A stretch of 64,000 bases of DNA. Source: Buxus sempervirens (lineage: Eukaryota > Streptophyta > Magnoliopsida > Buxales > Buxaceae). Location: the NCBI GenBank assembly GCA_947561395.2, contig OX387190.1, positions 23,430,858-23,494,857 on the forward strand. The letters run 5' to 3'. Numbering within the stretch: the first letter of the stretch is position 1; each line of letters opens with the position of its first letter. Shown piece after piece: positions 36,476 through 47,087 of the stretch. Below the pieces are notes generated by a model. That model searched no databases. It had not been told where the DNA came from and was given only the letters and a program-made list of their open reading frames with translations. Both the position numbers and the translations under genes were made by a program.

Positions 36476-37369
36476 CCATCAAGGATGGTCAACCCCTTTC
36501 TTGGCGGTGGCGACGGTGTTATTCTTTCCATGAAACAGCCAGATTTATTCATCATCAAGAGGCCTATCAAGTGTAAGAGAAGCAGGTTGGGATCTTTGAT
36601 TAGACCGAGAAACTTCTTATGAATCAACCACTTTGATTTCTGAATTTTTTGTTGATGAAGGTGGAATCTGCTGCATTGTGATTGTAGATGCGTTGGAAAT
36701 AGAAATTTGTTGAAACAATAATTCTTGAATAACACCAATTTGTTCTGGATTTTTTTGAAACACTTGTTCTTCAACTAGATTGTTGATTTGTCAATTTATC
36801 TTCCCAAGATGGGAACATTTGCAAGAGAGAGATAGAACCAAGCCAAACTATGAAAAAAAGTTCTATAGAGAAAATGCCAAGAAGCAAAAAATCATCAAAG
36901 AGAAACCTATTAGTGAGGAATCAGATGTTGCTAATTCGCGAAATTTAAAAGGAACTCTAATACATGTATAGAATTAGAATCCCTTTTACAGAAGGATAAC
37001 AAGAAAGATTTCTTAGAGTGCTTACAAGAAGTGGAATTGAAAATATAACAATTAAACTGCAATACGTGTTTATTTCATGGGATTTTATAGAAACAAAACT
37101 AGAATAAAGAGAGAAAAAAACAGAGAAAGATGTAGAAATAAAAAGAGGAAAAAACGGAGAAAGATGAAGAAATAAAGAGAGAGATAAAAAGAGGGAGATA
37201 GAAAGAGATTGTTAGGTTAAGGTAGAAGACTTCTTGCTGTTTCTGGCTCAGAGTTCGGCTTAACAGCTTTGTAAATTCAGGGTAAAAAAAATTTTTGATT
37301 GTTGCATTTTGGCAAGTCCTTTTCTAGTTTGCATTTGCTTTTCTTTTTTTATTTTGTATTTTCATTTAA
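36476..37369. other. MULE right interior, possible decayed minus-strand ORF
   Basis: On the minus strand, 36790-36480 reads as a protein-like frame with blocks such as QKNPEQIG, QQIPPSSTKNSEIKVVDS and SLTLDRPLDDE, interrupted by two stops. It could be a fragment of a second MULE gene or of a captured host gene. From 36980 to 37369 the sequence is purine-rich (GAGAGA runs) without features. Confidence 0.3.
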
Positions 37370-37513
37370 CGAAAGTTAATGTAACAGGGCAAAGGAGAGG
37401 CTGTTAACGCCTCACTCTCCATTTAGCAAAAACTTTCTGTCTCTCTCCTCTGCCACATGGCATGCCGCTATAGGTGGCACACTCAAGCAGCAGAGGAATA
37501 GGGACAGAGAATT
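37370..37513 (-). repeat. Right terminal inverted repeat of the MULE
   Basis: The reverse complement matches the left terminus from GAATTCTCTGTCCCTATTCC (outer block) and again over TTTTTGCTAAATGGAGAGTG (inner block), with a shorter middle than the left copy. Confidence 0.88.
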
Positions 37514-37704
37514 CAGACATGGTTTGAAAGCACAACTCAAGCAATCAAAGAAAGACCTTGAGATTAGAAATGGGGAGGGTTTCGACAAACCTGTAGACAC
37601 CCCAAATTGCACCCCAATATAAGAGATTAACTAAGATGGGCTTTAAATGTCTTACTTGAGCCTTGACATGTGTCAAGCTTTCAAAAACAATCAAAATCAG
37701 TGCC

Positions 37705-37971
37705 AACCGCACTGTGTATGCGGTTTTTATAATCTCGGTCTCAACCGCCCTATATGTGCGCTTGCAACCGCACACACAGCACGGTTCACGTCAATGCTTG
37801 TTGCGCTGGCGGCCACGTGGCTTCGCGAAGCTTCGGCCGTTAAGCCGCGTGGACAGCAATCAATTAAAGCATAACTGAATTGAACCGCCCTGTATATGCG
37901 GTTTGGTCAAATTTATACATTAACCGCACTTTGAGTGGCGGTTGTGTAGAAACCGCACTGAGTATACAGTT
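37705..37971. repeat. Palindrome cluster A of E2 (six units, 5' LTR)
   Basis: Units start at 37705, 37743, 37766, 37883, 37922 and 37951. The first is perfect: AACCGCA, spacer CTGTGTA, TGCGGTT. Others have one or two arm mismatches; 37922 is 22 nt. All lie 200-470 bp upstream of the LTR TATA box. Confidence 0.93.
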
Positions 37972-38172
37972 TTGGCTGTTCCGAGGCTTTGCGAAATGGC
38001 TCGATCTCTGAGCCTTATTTACGCATATTACCTCTCTCTCAAGGACCTAAACTCCCTATTTCACCCTCCGAAACTTGCTGAATTACTCCAATTCAAGCCT
38101 TGGAGGAGAATTGGAATAATCTAGAAGGCCTTTTTGGCCTACCCTTGGGACTCTTATACCCTTGACTTGGCC

Positions 38173-38180
38173 TATAAATA
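38173..38180 (+). promoter_or_regulatory. E2 LTR TATA box (repeated at 59196-59203)
   Basis: TATAAATA in the context GGCC-TATAAATA-TAGG, matching the position and context of the boxes in E1 and the solo LTR. It sets the U3/R boundary shortly downstream. Confidence 0.75.
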
Positions 38181-38413
38181 TAGGGGTCCTCCTCTTGCAA
38201 ATGGCTGACAATCTGAAGCTTAGAAGCTCTGCAAGAAGAAGGAGAACCTCTGCTGGATTGGCTACTCAACTGTTCAAGCTACTAAGGTAAGGCCTATTTG
38301 AGTTATTGCTTCCCTTTTACATTCTAGCAAATCTCTCATCTTCTACCTTTCTGTAGTGTAAGGCCTTTGTGCATTTTTGCAACCCCAAACCCCTTCTAAA
38401 GTACCTGGGAATC

Positions 38414-38440
38414 CTCTCTAGCCGTAAAACGTGAAGAGAG
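38414..38440 (+). other. Conserved LTR stem-loop candidate
   Basis: CTCTCT and AGAGAG flank a 15-nt loop AGCCGTAAAACGTGA. The loop core recurs downstream of the TATA box in the E1 LTR (about 17614-17628) and twice in the solo LTR (about 35673 and 35805), with the same 6-bp stem in the solo LTR. Its place in the transcribed LTR suggests an RNA element, for example for packaging, but that is inference. Confidence 0.5.
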
Positions 38441-40004
38441 AGCCTGGGGAAAAAGAAGGTGGAATGGATCCTCTAGGTTTAGAACCCTCAAATGATGAAA
38501 AGCATGCTATATGGTTATTTTGAACCCTTGAATGCTTCTCTGATTTTATTTTATATTTGGAGAAGATGTGAATCCATGCTCTCAATAGCCATGGATTCCA
38601 ACTTTCTCATAGAAATGTGATTTTCCACACCTTCACACTCACTTTTCACTATTTTCATCAAATAGGCTAGATCTTGGGCTTTCCATGTTCAATATAAAAT
38701 CTGAGGTCCTAGGCCTTAGAATGAGTTTTAGAACTTCATGAGGAGATTTCTTGTTGATTTTGAGGTTTTGGTCGAATCCACATGCACACATGCACTGGTT
38801 TCCATGTTTCCTCTTCAAAAACCTCAAAACAGGACAGATCTGTGGCCTGTCTTGGAAGACTCATAACTTCATCCTCCGGATGAATTTTTGAGTGATTCTG
38901 AAGACATGTGATAGATGGATGTGTCTACTTAATATCTGGAAATTTTCGTCCACTTCCATGTAGCCAATTTTTGACACCATCTCTTCAAAGTTTGTAAGAC
39001 AGTTCAGCCCAGATTGCTGAACTTGCCGCTTTGATGGTGCACTATTTGCTCAGTTTTAATCCGTTTCCTATGATTCCAGTTTCTGAGTTTTCTTTGAGAA
39101 GTCTACTTTCATTTCCAACTGGTTTCAGTAGATTTCAATCTGTTTTGTGTCTTGGGTGCTCAGTTGACTCAGAAGTGCTCGCTGGCATAGTCCAGAGCTC
39201 ATCTGTGGTCTTCTAGGCCTGTTCAAGAGAGCACACAAGTCACATCCGGATAGAGATTGGTGTGAGATTTTTTTCTTTGGAAAGATGGCACCACATACTT
39301 CCTCCATACCAATTTTCATGGATTTTTATTGAGCCAAACTCCACGGATAGAGCTTTGAAAATGCCTACTTAACACTTTTTCTGAGTTATAACAGCAGATT
39401 TCATATGTGGATTTCTCTCTTGTTTTGGATCGGATTGAGCTGAATTTTCTACTATATACTCTACTATATACCAGTTTTCCAATGGCTTTGGTTTCACTTG
39501 ATTTGGATTTAAATTGAATGAGTTATGGTTTATCAAAGCTTTCAAGTTCTTTTGACCTAATTTCTCCAGATTTGCCTTAGCCGGATTTTCTTCATTTTTA
39601 CTTTGATTTTCCTTCACTCATGAGGTTTTAGAAGTGATGAATCCACAAAGAGAGCCTAAGTTCATTAGACTTCTCATGTGGAATGATCACTTACATGGTG
39701 CTTGTGGTAAGCATCCTTTTGCCCATTTTGTTAGAAAAATGATTCTTAGCATAAGCAAGCATGTGGTAACCGTCTTAGACGGATGAGTGGGGGTGCCTAA
39801 CACCTTCCCCCGCTCATAAATAATTCCTCGTACCCAATCTTTGGATTTTCCTTGTATTAGAGCTACTTTGGCCCTATTTGACATTTATGAAACCTTTGGT
39901 GTCCATTCACACCTTAAATTGGATGGTGGCGACTCTTATTTTTATCGATCCCCGCGTGACGATAACCGGAAGTCATCCGAGATGACGAATCCATGTCTCA
40001 CAAC

Positions 40005-40023
40005 TGGCGACTCTGCTAGGGAC
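40005..40023 (+). promoter_or_regulatory. E2 primer-binding site
   Basis: TGGCGACTCTGCTAGGGAC begins two bases after the LTR. Its TGGCGACTC start resembles the tRNA-Arg-type site I recall for Ogre and other Tat elements. The exact tRNA has not been matched. Confidence 0.7.
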
Positions 40024-41612
40024 ACTTGGAATTGAGCCATGTCTTTTGCTTGCTTATTCTTTGTTTGATTTTATTGATTGTTTGTTGTTTGGAGTGATTG
40101 TAATAAGCATGCTGATTTGAATGCTTCTATATCTAGAGAATGTGAGACCTTAGGAAATAGGGCATGAGATGTGTGATGCTTTGTTTATGCTCAAAACAAT
40201 GTTAGGAGACCTAGCTAGTTTTACCATGCTAGGCTACCATGTTTATATGATGAGCATGTTTTGATTAGGATTCTAATGTCATTGAGCATGTGATCAGGAT
40301 TTTTAGGGAGATATTTTGAATATGTCAAAAGCATGCTCACCATAATTGAATGCTATTTGTTGTATGATATGATAACATGCCTCCATGTTTGCATGATTGA
40401 GTGAATGCATATTTAGATGGAGCATGCTAGGCTTTCTTTTATTTAATTGAATGTTCCCATGTTTATTAGCTTCAAAAATGATCTCTATATCATGCCTTGG
40501 TGTGTATGGCTTGCATGGCTGCGAAAAAAGAGTGGTAAGGGTGGGACGTTGTGTTGAATGTGACTCACTTTTTCAAATGCACTTGTGCACCTTTTTTCTT
40601 TTTTTACACAGCCTACCTATCACCTATAGGAAGTTGAACAAGAATGTGGGTAGCTTGGCGCACCGAGGTCGTTACTTCGGAAAGCGAAAGTGAAAACATT
40701 CACCTTAGAGACTTTGAGCCAATGATGTGATGACATGGTGGATCTAAAATTCTGGTCATACACTAGGCTTGAGCTCTAAGTTGCCAATAAGCCAAAACCC
40801 AAAACCCCTACGCGAAGGTAGAGAAACACCCTTTTGGCCAAAATAAACCAAATGCGATGGGGAAAGGGTTTGTAATGAGGGAAGGCCGTCTTGCATGGCT
40901 CAGGTGACCCAAGGTATGATATGGATACCATCTTGAAGATAAACATGAGGTAACAGGGTATTTTTAGTTTATTCCCTATGATAGTTTTTTTACTTTATAA
41001 GAAGCATGCTCATGGTACCTATTTGTCGGGATTTTGTTTTTCCCAGAAAATTACTGTTAGCCTAGGATTGGTGTAGCCCTTAGTGAGAGTTTTAACTCTC
41101 CTTAGGTGTCACTCTACCCAAATGTCCATAGGAGGCACCTAAAAGTCCCAAAATCCATGCATTAGGTGTCCATTTTTAGGAGGGAGCCTAGGCCCTCCTT
41201 TGTATGAATATGGCTAATCCTCTTTCTTGCAGGGAATTTGGGTGTGAAGGCCATCCAAGAGCTGCTGGTGCAAAGAGCCTCTTCTTTTTCTTTTGTGTAG
41301 AAATTTTCATTCTCAAGCCCAAGGAGGCTAAAATTGTCATTTTTATTTTGATTCATGCCCTTGAAGGCCAATTTGTATTGTAACATGTTTCTTTTATTAT
41401 AAGAGATCTGTTTGTGCATATTTATGGTCTCCTCATGCACCTTCATGAAATTCGTGGTCTAAGCAGGCTTTTAATGCCATTTGATGTCCCAAATGCCCAA
41501 TTTGGGGCAGTCTGGAAGCCACCCAATGGTGAACAATGTGTTTGGGCATTTAACTAAGATAATAAAACCAATTGGAAAAAGGAACAAATCGAAAATCTCA
41601 TTTTCGGCTGGA

Positions 41613-41699
41613 AACCGTCCTGAGTATGCGGTTTTCTGCATTTTCGCTGCAACCGCATGTATCATACGGTTTGAGCCAAACTGTCCTGAGTGTGCGGTT
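41613..41699. repeat. Palindrome cluster B of E2 (three units, leader)
   Basis: Units start at 41613, 41651 and 41679, with arms AACCG(T/C) or AACTGT and GCGGTT or ACGGTT. Confidence 0.9.
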
Positions 41700-42430
41700 T
41701 TAAGCCGAAATCCCATTCTGGCCTTGCTAATTAAACATTTCTGGGTCCTTTCATCCCTAAGTTATATAAGCAAGTGTGCAGTGACTCCAAATAAGATAAA
41801 TGGCATTTAAACCATTCCAAATCCACCCAGATCAAGAGATTAAGGTCATTTTGAACATATTCACCTAAATTGAGCAAATTAATCCAACTCAAAGGTAAAA
41901 ATGATAAAATAAAAGTTGGCTCAAACCAAAAATCAGGTCAAGCACCAAATTTTGGGGTTTAAGCTCATGTTAGGCTCTTTTTACCTAATTTGAACACCTA
42001 ACCCATCTTAATTGAAGTAAATGATTAAAAGAAAATTGGTTCAAATAACCAACCTAATCATACTTCAACCTCAAGAATTAAACTTGGAAATCACAATAAG
42101 CTTCCAAAGCATGTTTTAAGCCTAAAGTGGGATCTGAACCAAGAGTAAAAGGAAAAGAGGCTCAACTCTTTTAAAATGGAGCAAATTCCAACCAAAAATA
42201 AGAAATCTTTAATCATAAAGTATTCAAACTTTTAAGATTTCAACTCATTGGGTCACTGGGAAACCTCTGAATTCCAAGCAAGTGATCAATTAAGGATTCA
42301 ATAAAAAAAAATTTCAAATAAATCACCACCTTAAAGATAAAGTGAGTCTCTTTTTAACTCAAAAACCCTAAGGCTGGAAATCAAAAAATTTTTAGGTATC
42401 TGAAAGCCTTGGAATTTCAGAAAATCAATT

Positions 42431-42750
42431 CATAGGACTCCTGGAAGCCTGAAATTCCAGACTTTTTCAAAATCTTCATAGGCCTTCTAAAGCCTGAATT
42501 TAGAAACTCATAGGACCCTGGAAGCCTGAAATTCCAGACTTTTTCAAAATCTTCATAGGCCTTCTAAAGCCTGAATTTAGAAACTCATAGGACTCCTGGA
42601 AGCCTGAAATTCCAGACTTTTTCAAAATCTTCATAGGCCTTCTAAAGCCTGAATTTAGAAACTCATAGGACCCTGGAAGCCTGAAATTCCAGAATTTTTC
42701 AAAATCTTCATAGGCCTTCTAAAGCCTGAATTTAGAAAATCATAGGCCCC
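42431..42750 (+). repeat. 77-78-bp tandem repeat in the E2 leader
   Basis: Four copies start with CATAGGA at 42431, 42509, 42586 and 42664, with a partial fifth at 42741. Copies differ by an alternating one-base indel (GGACTCCTGG and GGACCCTGG). Confidence 0.93.
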
Positions 42751-43319
42751 TGAACGCCTGCGTAATTTCGGGAGGTTGTGGAAGCCTTAATTCCAAAGCA
42801 TAAGCCCTTGGAAGCTTGCGTAATTCCAAGTCTCGAGTTTGTCTAAGGTTTTTTTTACTTTGGACATCTCATTTTTGTGGGATGTGTTGGAAGCCCTAGA
42901 ATTTTCCAATATTGGTAGGTCTTTTTCGCACCAACCAAGTCATAAGCCCTTGGAAGCTTGTGTAATTCCAATGCTTGATTTGACTATGGGCTTTTACCAT
43001 AGCCATATCATTTCTGTGGGACATGTTGGAGGCCCTAGAATACTCCAACAAAATTTCTGAGGTTTGATCTTTTTCGTATCAATCACCTCGTCTTAATAAG
43101 GTTATTTTAACCATAAATACAAAAATCAAAAAATATGGATACAAAGAAAACCCCAAACTCATGTTCACCAAGCCTACATGCATGCATACATAGGTGCCTA
43201 AAATTGATTTAGGGGGGGTACTAACATTTTTCTCTTTTGTCTTTTTCTTTTACCTAAGGTACTAAGTTCTTACTGCAACCATTGCTCCCCGATGGTCTCA
43301 GAGATTAAAAGCTGCCACC

Positions 43320-46300
43320 ATGAACCCTGCTGAAGAACAATCTACTGTTTCGGCTGAGGCCTTTGCTCAACTGCAAGAGCAAGTGGCAGGGATGACCAAA
43401 CTATTGGAAAATTTGCTGGCCAACCAAGCCGCTCAGGCTCATGTGCAGGCGCAGGCTCAGGTTCACCAGGCTTCATCATCCCACAATGCACCACCACAGG
43501 CTCCACCCCAGACTGAACTTCCACCGCCAATCCAACCTATCCTACCTCAACCTGAACTCTCTCATCCAAACCCCGAGCCTATCCTGATCCGGGAGGAGGA
43601 ATCTGAATGTGAGAGGGAAAAGGAGAAAGAGAAGGAGAGACTGAGGGTAGAAGTGGAGAGAAAATTCTTGGACAAGCTGGAGTCCATTCAAGAGGAACTG
43701 AAAGAAGTAAGGGGGATCAACACGTTGGGAGGTACCAACTTTCAAGATCTCTGCCTGTACCCCGACGCATGCTTACCGGCCAAATTTAAGTGCCCGGACT
43801 TTGAGAAATATGACGGCACCGGATGCCCAATGAGCCATCTGAAGCTCTACTGTGGGGCGTTGTGCCAATTTGGCCAGGATGATGGCATCCTGATCCAGCT
43901 ATTCCAGAGAAGCCTAACTGGGGCAGCCTTGAGATGGTTCGCAACTGTGGACCACGGCAGAATCAGAAGGTGGAAGGACCTAGCTGATGCTTTCCTTGCT
44001 CAGTACCGTTTCAATGCTGACATCGTGCCAGATAGGTACGATATGATGAAAATGAGTAAGGGAAGAGATGAGACAGTCAGGCAGTATGCCAAAAGGTGGA
44101 GAGAAACCGCCTCTCAAGTCAGGCCTCCCATGATGGAGCCAGAGATGGTTACCACCTTCATTGGCACACTGGGGCATCCATTTTACAATCATTTGGTGGG
44201 TCAGGTTACCACCAGTTTTGCTGCCCTAGTGTTGGTCGCGGACCGGATTGAAGATGGAATCAGATCCGGGCGAATCCACGACCATTCTGCCACGGCTCGT
44301 CAACAGGAGCCAACTTTTGATCCTTCTGCCCAGAAGCAAAAAAATGGGGCAAGAAGGAATGGAGGAAAGAAAGAAGGGGAAGTAAACATGGTACAACCCC
44401 AACCACCACAAAAACCCATCCAGATCAATATTGCTGCACCTCCACCCAGTCCAGTGCAGCCACAATCGACCTATCAAAACCCTCTCAACATTAATGTTCC
44501 TCAGGCGGCAATGCCCAACCAAAAAAGGGTATTCTCAAAAGAGGAGAGAGACGCTTGGATGGCGTCCAGAAGGAGCAGGGTCCTTTCCCCTCTTCCTGTG
44601 ACCACATCCCAGCTATTGCCATCTTTGTTAAACGCGGGGTATGTCACCCTGAAAGAACCAAATCCGAATGTGTCAAAAGGAAAGAATTTTGATCCCTCCA
44701 CCACCTGTGAATACCATATGGGTGCACCAGGACACCCTATAGACAGGTGTTGGCCATTAAAACATGCCATCCAGGATTTGATCGATCAGGGAACCCTGTT
44801 GTTTAACACGGCTGCACCCTCTCCCGCCAGGACTGACATTGGTCAGAATCCTCTGCCCCAGCATAATGGGGCTGGTCCTTCCAATTTTGTAGGGACCATC
44901 TCTTCTAGACCTAGGACGTTTGATCCCTCGCAGTTAATTGCGCCAATAGGGACGTCCGTTAGGGTCTATTTTGACCAGGAAGAGATAGAGGAACAAATCA
45001 ATGTCATTTCTGGAAATAATGGAAATGGCAAGACTGCAGAGGACATTAATGCCTCTTTAAACCGGGCCGCTTCTCTTATGGCCCAGCTTAATGTAGCCAA
45101 ACCCCCTCTCATTATTAATTGCAACCAGGCTGTTGCTTCCCCACCTACTCCATCATCCAAACCATCTTTGGTCATTAATTATGACCCCACCACTGCTTCA
45201 ATTACATCTGTTTCCTCTCAAGCCTTAAAATCCTCTCAACCCAGGGAACCCAAGCAATCTTCGCCTCTGGTTATTGAGGTGCCTTCTTCTAAACTTATTC
45301 CCACATCAGCTCCGGCACCAAGGTCTCATCTCCAACCCTTGGTATTTAACGTTCCTAAACCCTCCTATTCAGAAACTGATGTACCTTGGAACTACAGCGA
45401 GGGTTATACGACCACTATCCCAGTGGCCAGGAATCAGGGTCAGGAGGAGATAAACCTCATGACAAGATCAGGGAGGTGTGTGGAAGGAAAAGAACAAGAA
45501 AAGAAAGAGGCAGAACAAGTCCAGAAAGGAAAGGCCAAGATAGGGGAGGACACCCCCCAGGTCGACAGTAAGGAGGCAGAGGACCTCCTAAAAATACTGA
45601 AAAAGAGTGAATTCAATATTGTTGACCAATTAACCAAGGTCCCTGCTCAGATATCAATACTGGGATTATTGCTTAATTCAGAAAAGCATAGGGACTCATT
45701 AATGAAAGTACTCCAGAGCGCCCACGTGCCCAAAACAATTGAGCCAGACCAGCTCGGCACGATGATCGGCCAGATTTTATCTCACAATGTAATAAGTTTT
45801 TCAGAAAGCGAAATAAGCCCTAGCGGATGTTATCACATGGACCCTTTGCACATCACTGTGCTCTGTAAGGGTAGCATGATAGCCAGGGTCCTAATTGACA
45901 ATGGGTCAGCCTTAAACGTCTGCCCCCTCGTAACTTTTGTGAGGCTTGGTCTGGACCAATCCAAGATAAAGCAGAACGGGAGGATTGTGAGAGCTTTCGA
46001 TAGCTCCAAAACACACTCCTTGGGAGAGATTGAACTGCCGATTACCATCAGACCGAATATCTTTAATATCACATTCGAAGTGATAGATATTCCTGCTGCC
46101 TTCAATCTACTTCTGGGAAGGCCGTGGATCCACTCAGCTAGGGCTATACCCTCTACTCTTCATCAAAGAGTAAAATTTATAAGAGGCCAAAGGGTGATAA
46201 CGGTCCTAGCCGAGAACCTAGTCCCTCCCGTCATATCACCGGATGTACCTTTTATTAATGTGGAATTAACGGCAGACAAAATTGCTTTTCACTCTTTTCA

Positions 46301-47087
46301 GTTTGAAACCGTCAACTTCATACCTGGGGGGTGTCTAAAAAAGAATGAGAAGTTGACATGCACCAATAAGATGGTGGAGAAGGTCTTAAAGGATTGCAAT
46401 TTCCACCCAGGGAAGGGGTTGGGAATTAACCTGCAAGGAAGGGTGACGCCCATAGAGGCACAGAGGTTGGTCCCACGAGTAGGACTAGGGATGAAAATAA
46501 GAAGATGGAAGAGGGGACCACAGAAAGAAAATGAGAGGGAAAAGAATCAAGGAAAGTTCCCTCATTTAAGGGAAACTTTCCCGAAGCCCTCTCATACCAT
46601 TCAATGGGCTCCTCCTACAGATTCCTCCAAGCCTCCGTATTTCAATGACAACCCTTTTAGAAAACCTTTTACCTCAACCCTTCAACCTTTTATCCCACTC
46701 TCACCCACTTTGGCGCCCAAAGCCACGGGTGAGCCTGAGCCACTGCCACAAGAGCAGCAGGATTTCACTGGAGAAATAGGGGCATTCTTTGCAATGGCAG
46801 AGGATGAAGGAAGAGAAAAAGCAGAAAAAGAGACTCCTTTTATTGATTGGGCCTCAATCAAGATTCCTGATGAAGTCACCTCTGAACTCAGCCCTGAAGC
46901 AGAAAAGGGCAGTTTTTCAAATCCGGTAATGATGGTATCGGATCAAGAGTTTGAGGAAGAACAGGTTTGCACTATACCACCTATTCCAGAGGGCTTTGTA
47001 CTGAAAAATTGGGAAGAGACCCCTTTGACGTTTGAGGCTGCATATGGTTGGCAATCAGCTGCGGCCTCCAAAAAAAAACTCCATTAG
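43320..47087 (+). CDS. E2 gag-protease polyprotein (1255 aa, intact)
   Basis: The protein forms the particle and processes itself. An ATG at 43320 opens a long uninterrupted frame. Residues 1-130: Gln/Pro-rich and charged coiled region. About 150-310: gag fold (PAKFKCPDFEKYDG, LKLYCGALCQFG, LRWFATVDHG, MSKGRDETVRQYAKRWRE). At 463-477: zinc-binding CEYHMGAPGHPIDRC, a C-x2-H-x5-H-x4-C variant. Near 860: aspartic protease active site IDNGSALN, followed by the flap and LLGRPWIH. Near 1029: G-patch-like HPGKGLG. The frame ends 9 codon-bases past an A9 run (47070-47078), where pol begins in the -1 frame. Codon for codon it parallels E1, which has stops. Confidence 0.93.
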   Translation: MNPAEEQSTVSAEAFAQLQEQVAGMTKLLENLLANQAAQAHVQAQAQVHQASSSHNAPPQAPPQTELPPPIQPILPQPELSHPNPEPILIREEESECEREKEKEKERLRVEVERKFLDKLESIQEELKEVRGINTLGGTNFQDLCLYPDACLPAKFKCPDFEKYDGTGCPMSHLKLYCGALCQFGQDDGILIQLFQRSLTGAALRWFATVDHGRIRRWKDLADAFLAQYRFNADIVPDRYDMMKMSKGRDETVRQYAKRWRETASQVRPPMMEPEMVTTFIGTLGHPFYNHLVGQVTTSFAALVLVADRIEDGIRSGRIHDHSATARQQEPTFDPSAQKQKNGARRNGGKKEGEVNMVQPQPPQKPIQINIAAPPPSPVQPQSTYQNPLNINVPQAAMPNQKRVFSKEERDAWMASRRSRVLSPLPVTTSQLLPSLLNAGYVTLKEPNPNVSKGKNFDPSTTCEYHMGAPGHPIDRCWPLKHAIQDLIDQGTLLFNTAAPSPARTDIGQNPLPQHNGAGPSNFVGTISSRPRTFDPSQLIAPIGTSVRVYFDQEEIEEQINVISGNNGNGKTAEDINASLNRAASLMAQLNVAKPPLIINCNQAVASPPTPSSKPSLVINYDPTTASITSVSSQALKSSQPREPKQSSPLVIEVPSSKLIPTSAPAPRSHLQPLVFNVPKPSYSETDVPWNYSEGYTTTIPVARNQGQEEINLMTRSGRCVEGKEQEKKEAEQVQKGKAKIGEDTPQVDSKEAEDLLKILKKSEFNIVDQLTKVPAQISILGLLLNSEKHRDSLMKVLQSAHVPKTIEPDQLGTMIGQILSHNVISFSESEISPSGCYHMDPLHITVLCKGSMIARVLIDNGSALNVCPLVTFVRLGLDQSKIKQNGRIVRAFDSSKTHSLGEIELPITIRPNIFNITFEVIDIPAAFNLLLGRPWIHSARAIPSTLHQRVKFIRGQRVITVLAENLVPPVISPDVPFINVELTADKIAFHSFQFETVNFIPGGCLKKNEKLTCTNKMVEKVLKDCNFHPGKGLGINLQGRVTPIEAQRLVPRVGLGMKIRRWKRGPQKENEREKNQGKFPHLRETFPKPSHTIQWAPPTDSSKPPYFNDNPFRKPFTSTLQPFIPLSPTLAPKATGEPEPLPQEQQDFTGEIGAFFAMAEDEGREKAEKETPFIDWASIKIPDEVTSELSPEAEKGSFSNPVMMVSDQEFEEEQVCTIPPIPEGFVLKNWEETPLTFEAAYGWQSAAASKKKLH
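47070..47078 (+). promoter_or_regulatory. Candidate -1 frameshift site (A9 run)
   Basis: Nine A residues precede the gag-protease stop (TAG 47085-47087). Pol is open in the -1 frame from this run, and the residues just after it (KTPLVDC in E2, KTPIVEC in E1) are conserved in the -1 frame. The same A9 lies at 24938-24946 in E1. Ribosomal frameshifting or transcript slippage on the A-run would fuse the products. Confidence 0.7.

Larger units (their letters stand above)
14460..37513 (+). mobile_element. Mutator-like element (MULE) carrying a FAR1-type transposase, with nested insertions
   Basis: Inverted termini start GAATTCTCTGTCCC on both ends (14460 and, reversed, 37513). Between them lie a split FAR1-type transposase gene (15167-34360), a 16.1-kb Gypsy element and a 1.79-kb solo LTR. 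Without the two insertions the element is about 5.2 kb, a normal size for an autonomous MULE. The expected 9-11-bp target duplication is not visible (left flank taccactcc, right flank agacatggt), which suggests age or rearrangement. E2 inserted only 78 bp beyond its right end. Confidence 0.85.
37592..40002 (+). repeat. E2 5' LTR (2411 bp)
   Basis: Starts TGTAGACACCCC and ends TGTCTCACA. It contains six palindromic units (37705-37971), a TATA box (38173-38180) and a candidate stem-loop (38414-38440). It aligns without gaps to 58615-61025. Confidence 0.95.
40024..43319 (+). other. E2 5' leader (3.3 kb)
   Basis: Long untranslated leader typical of Tat/Ogre elements. No convincing extra ORF is seen. 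It contains palindrome cluster B (41613-41699), a 77-78-bp tandem array (42431-42750) and two longer degenerate units at 42780-43060 that share GGAAGCCCTAGAAT-like words with the E1 leader repeats. Confidence 0.75.

Noticed and set aside
37592..38124. Small open frames duplicated in both E2 LTRs
   Set aside because: They run through the palindrome cluster and repeat only because the LTR repeats.
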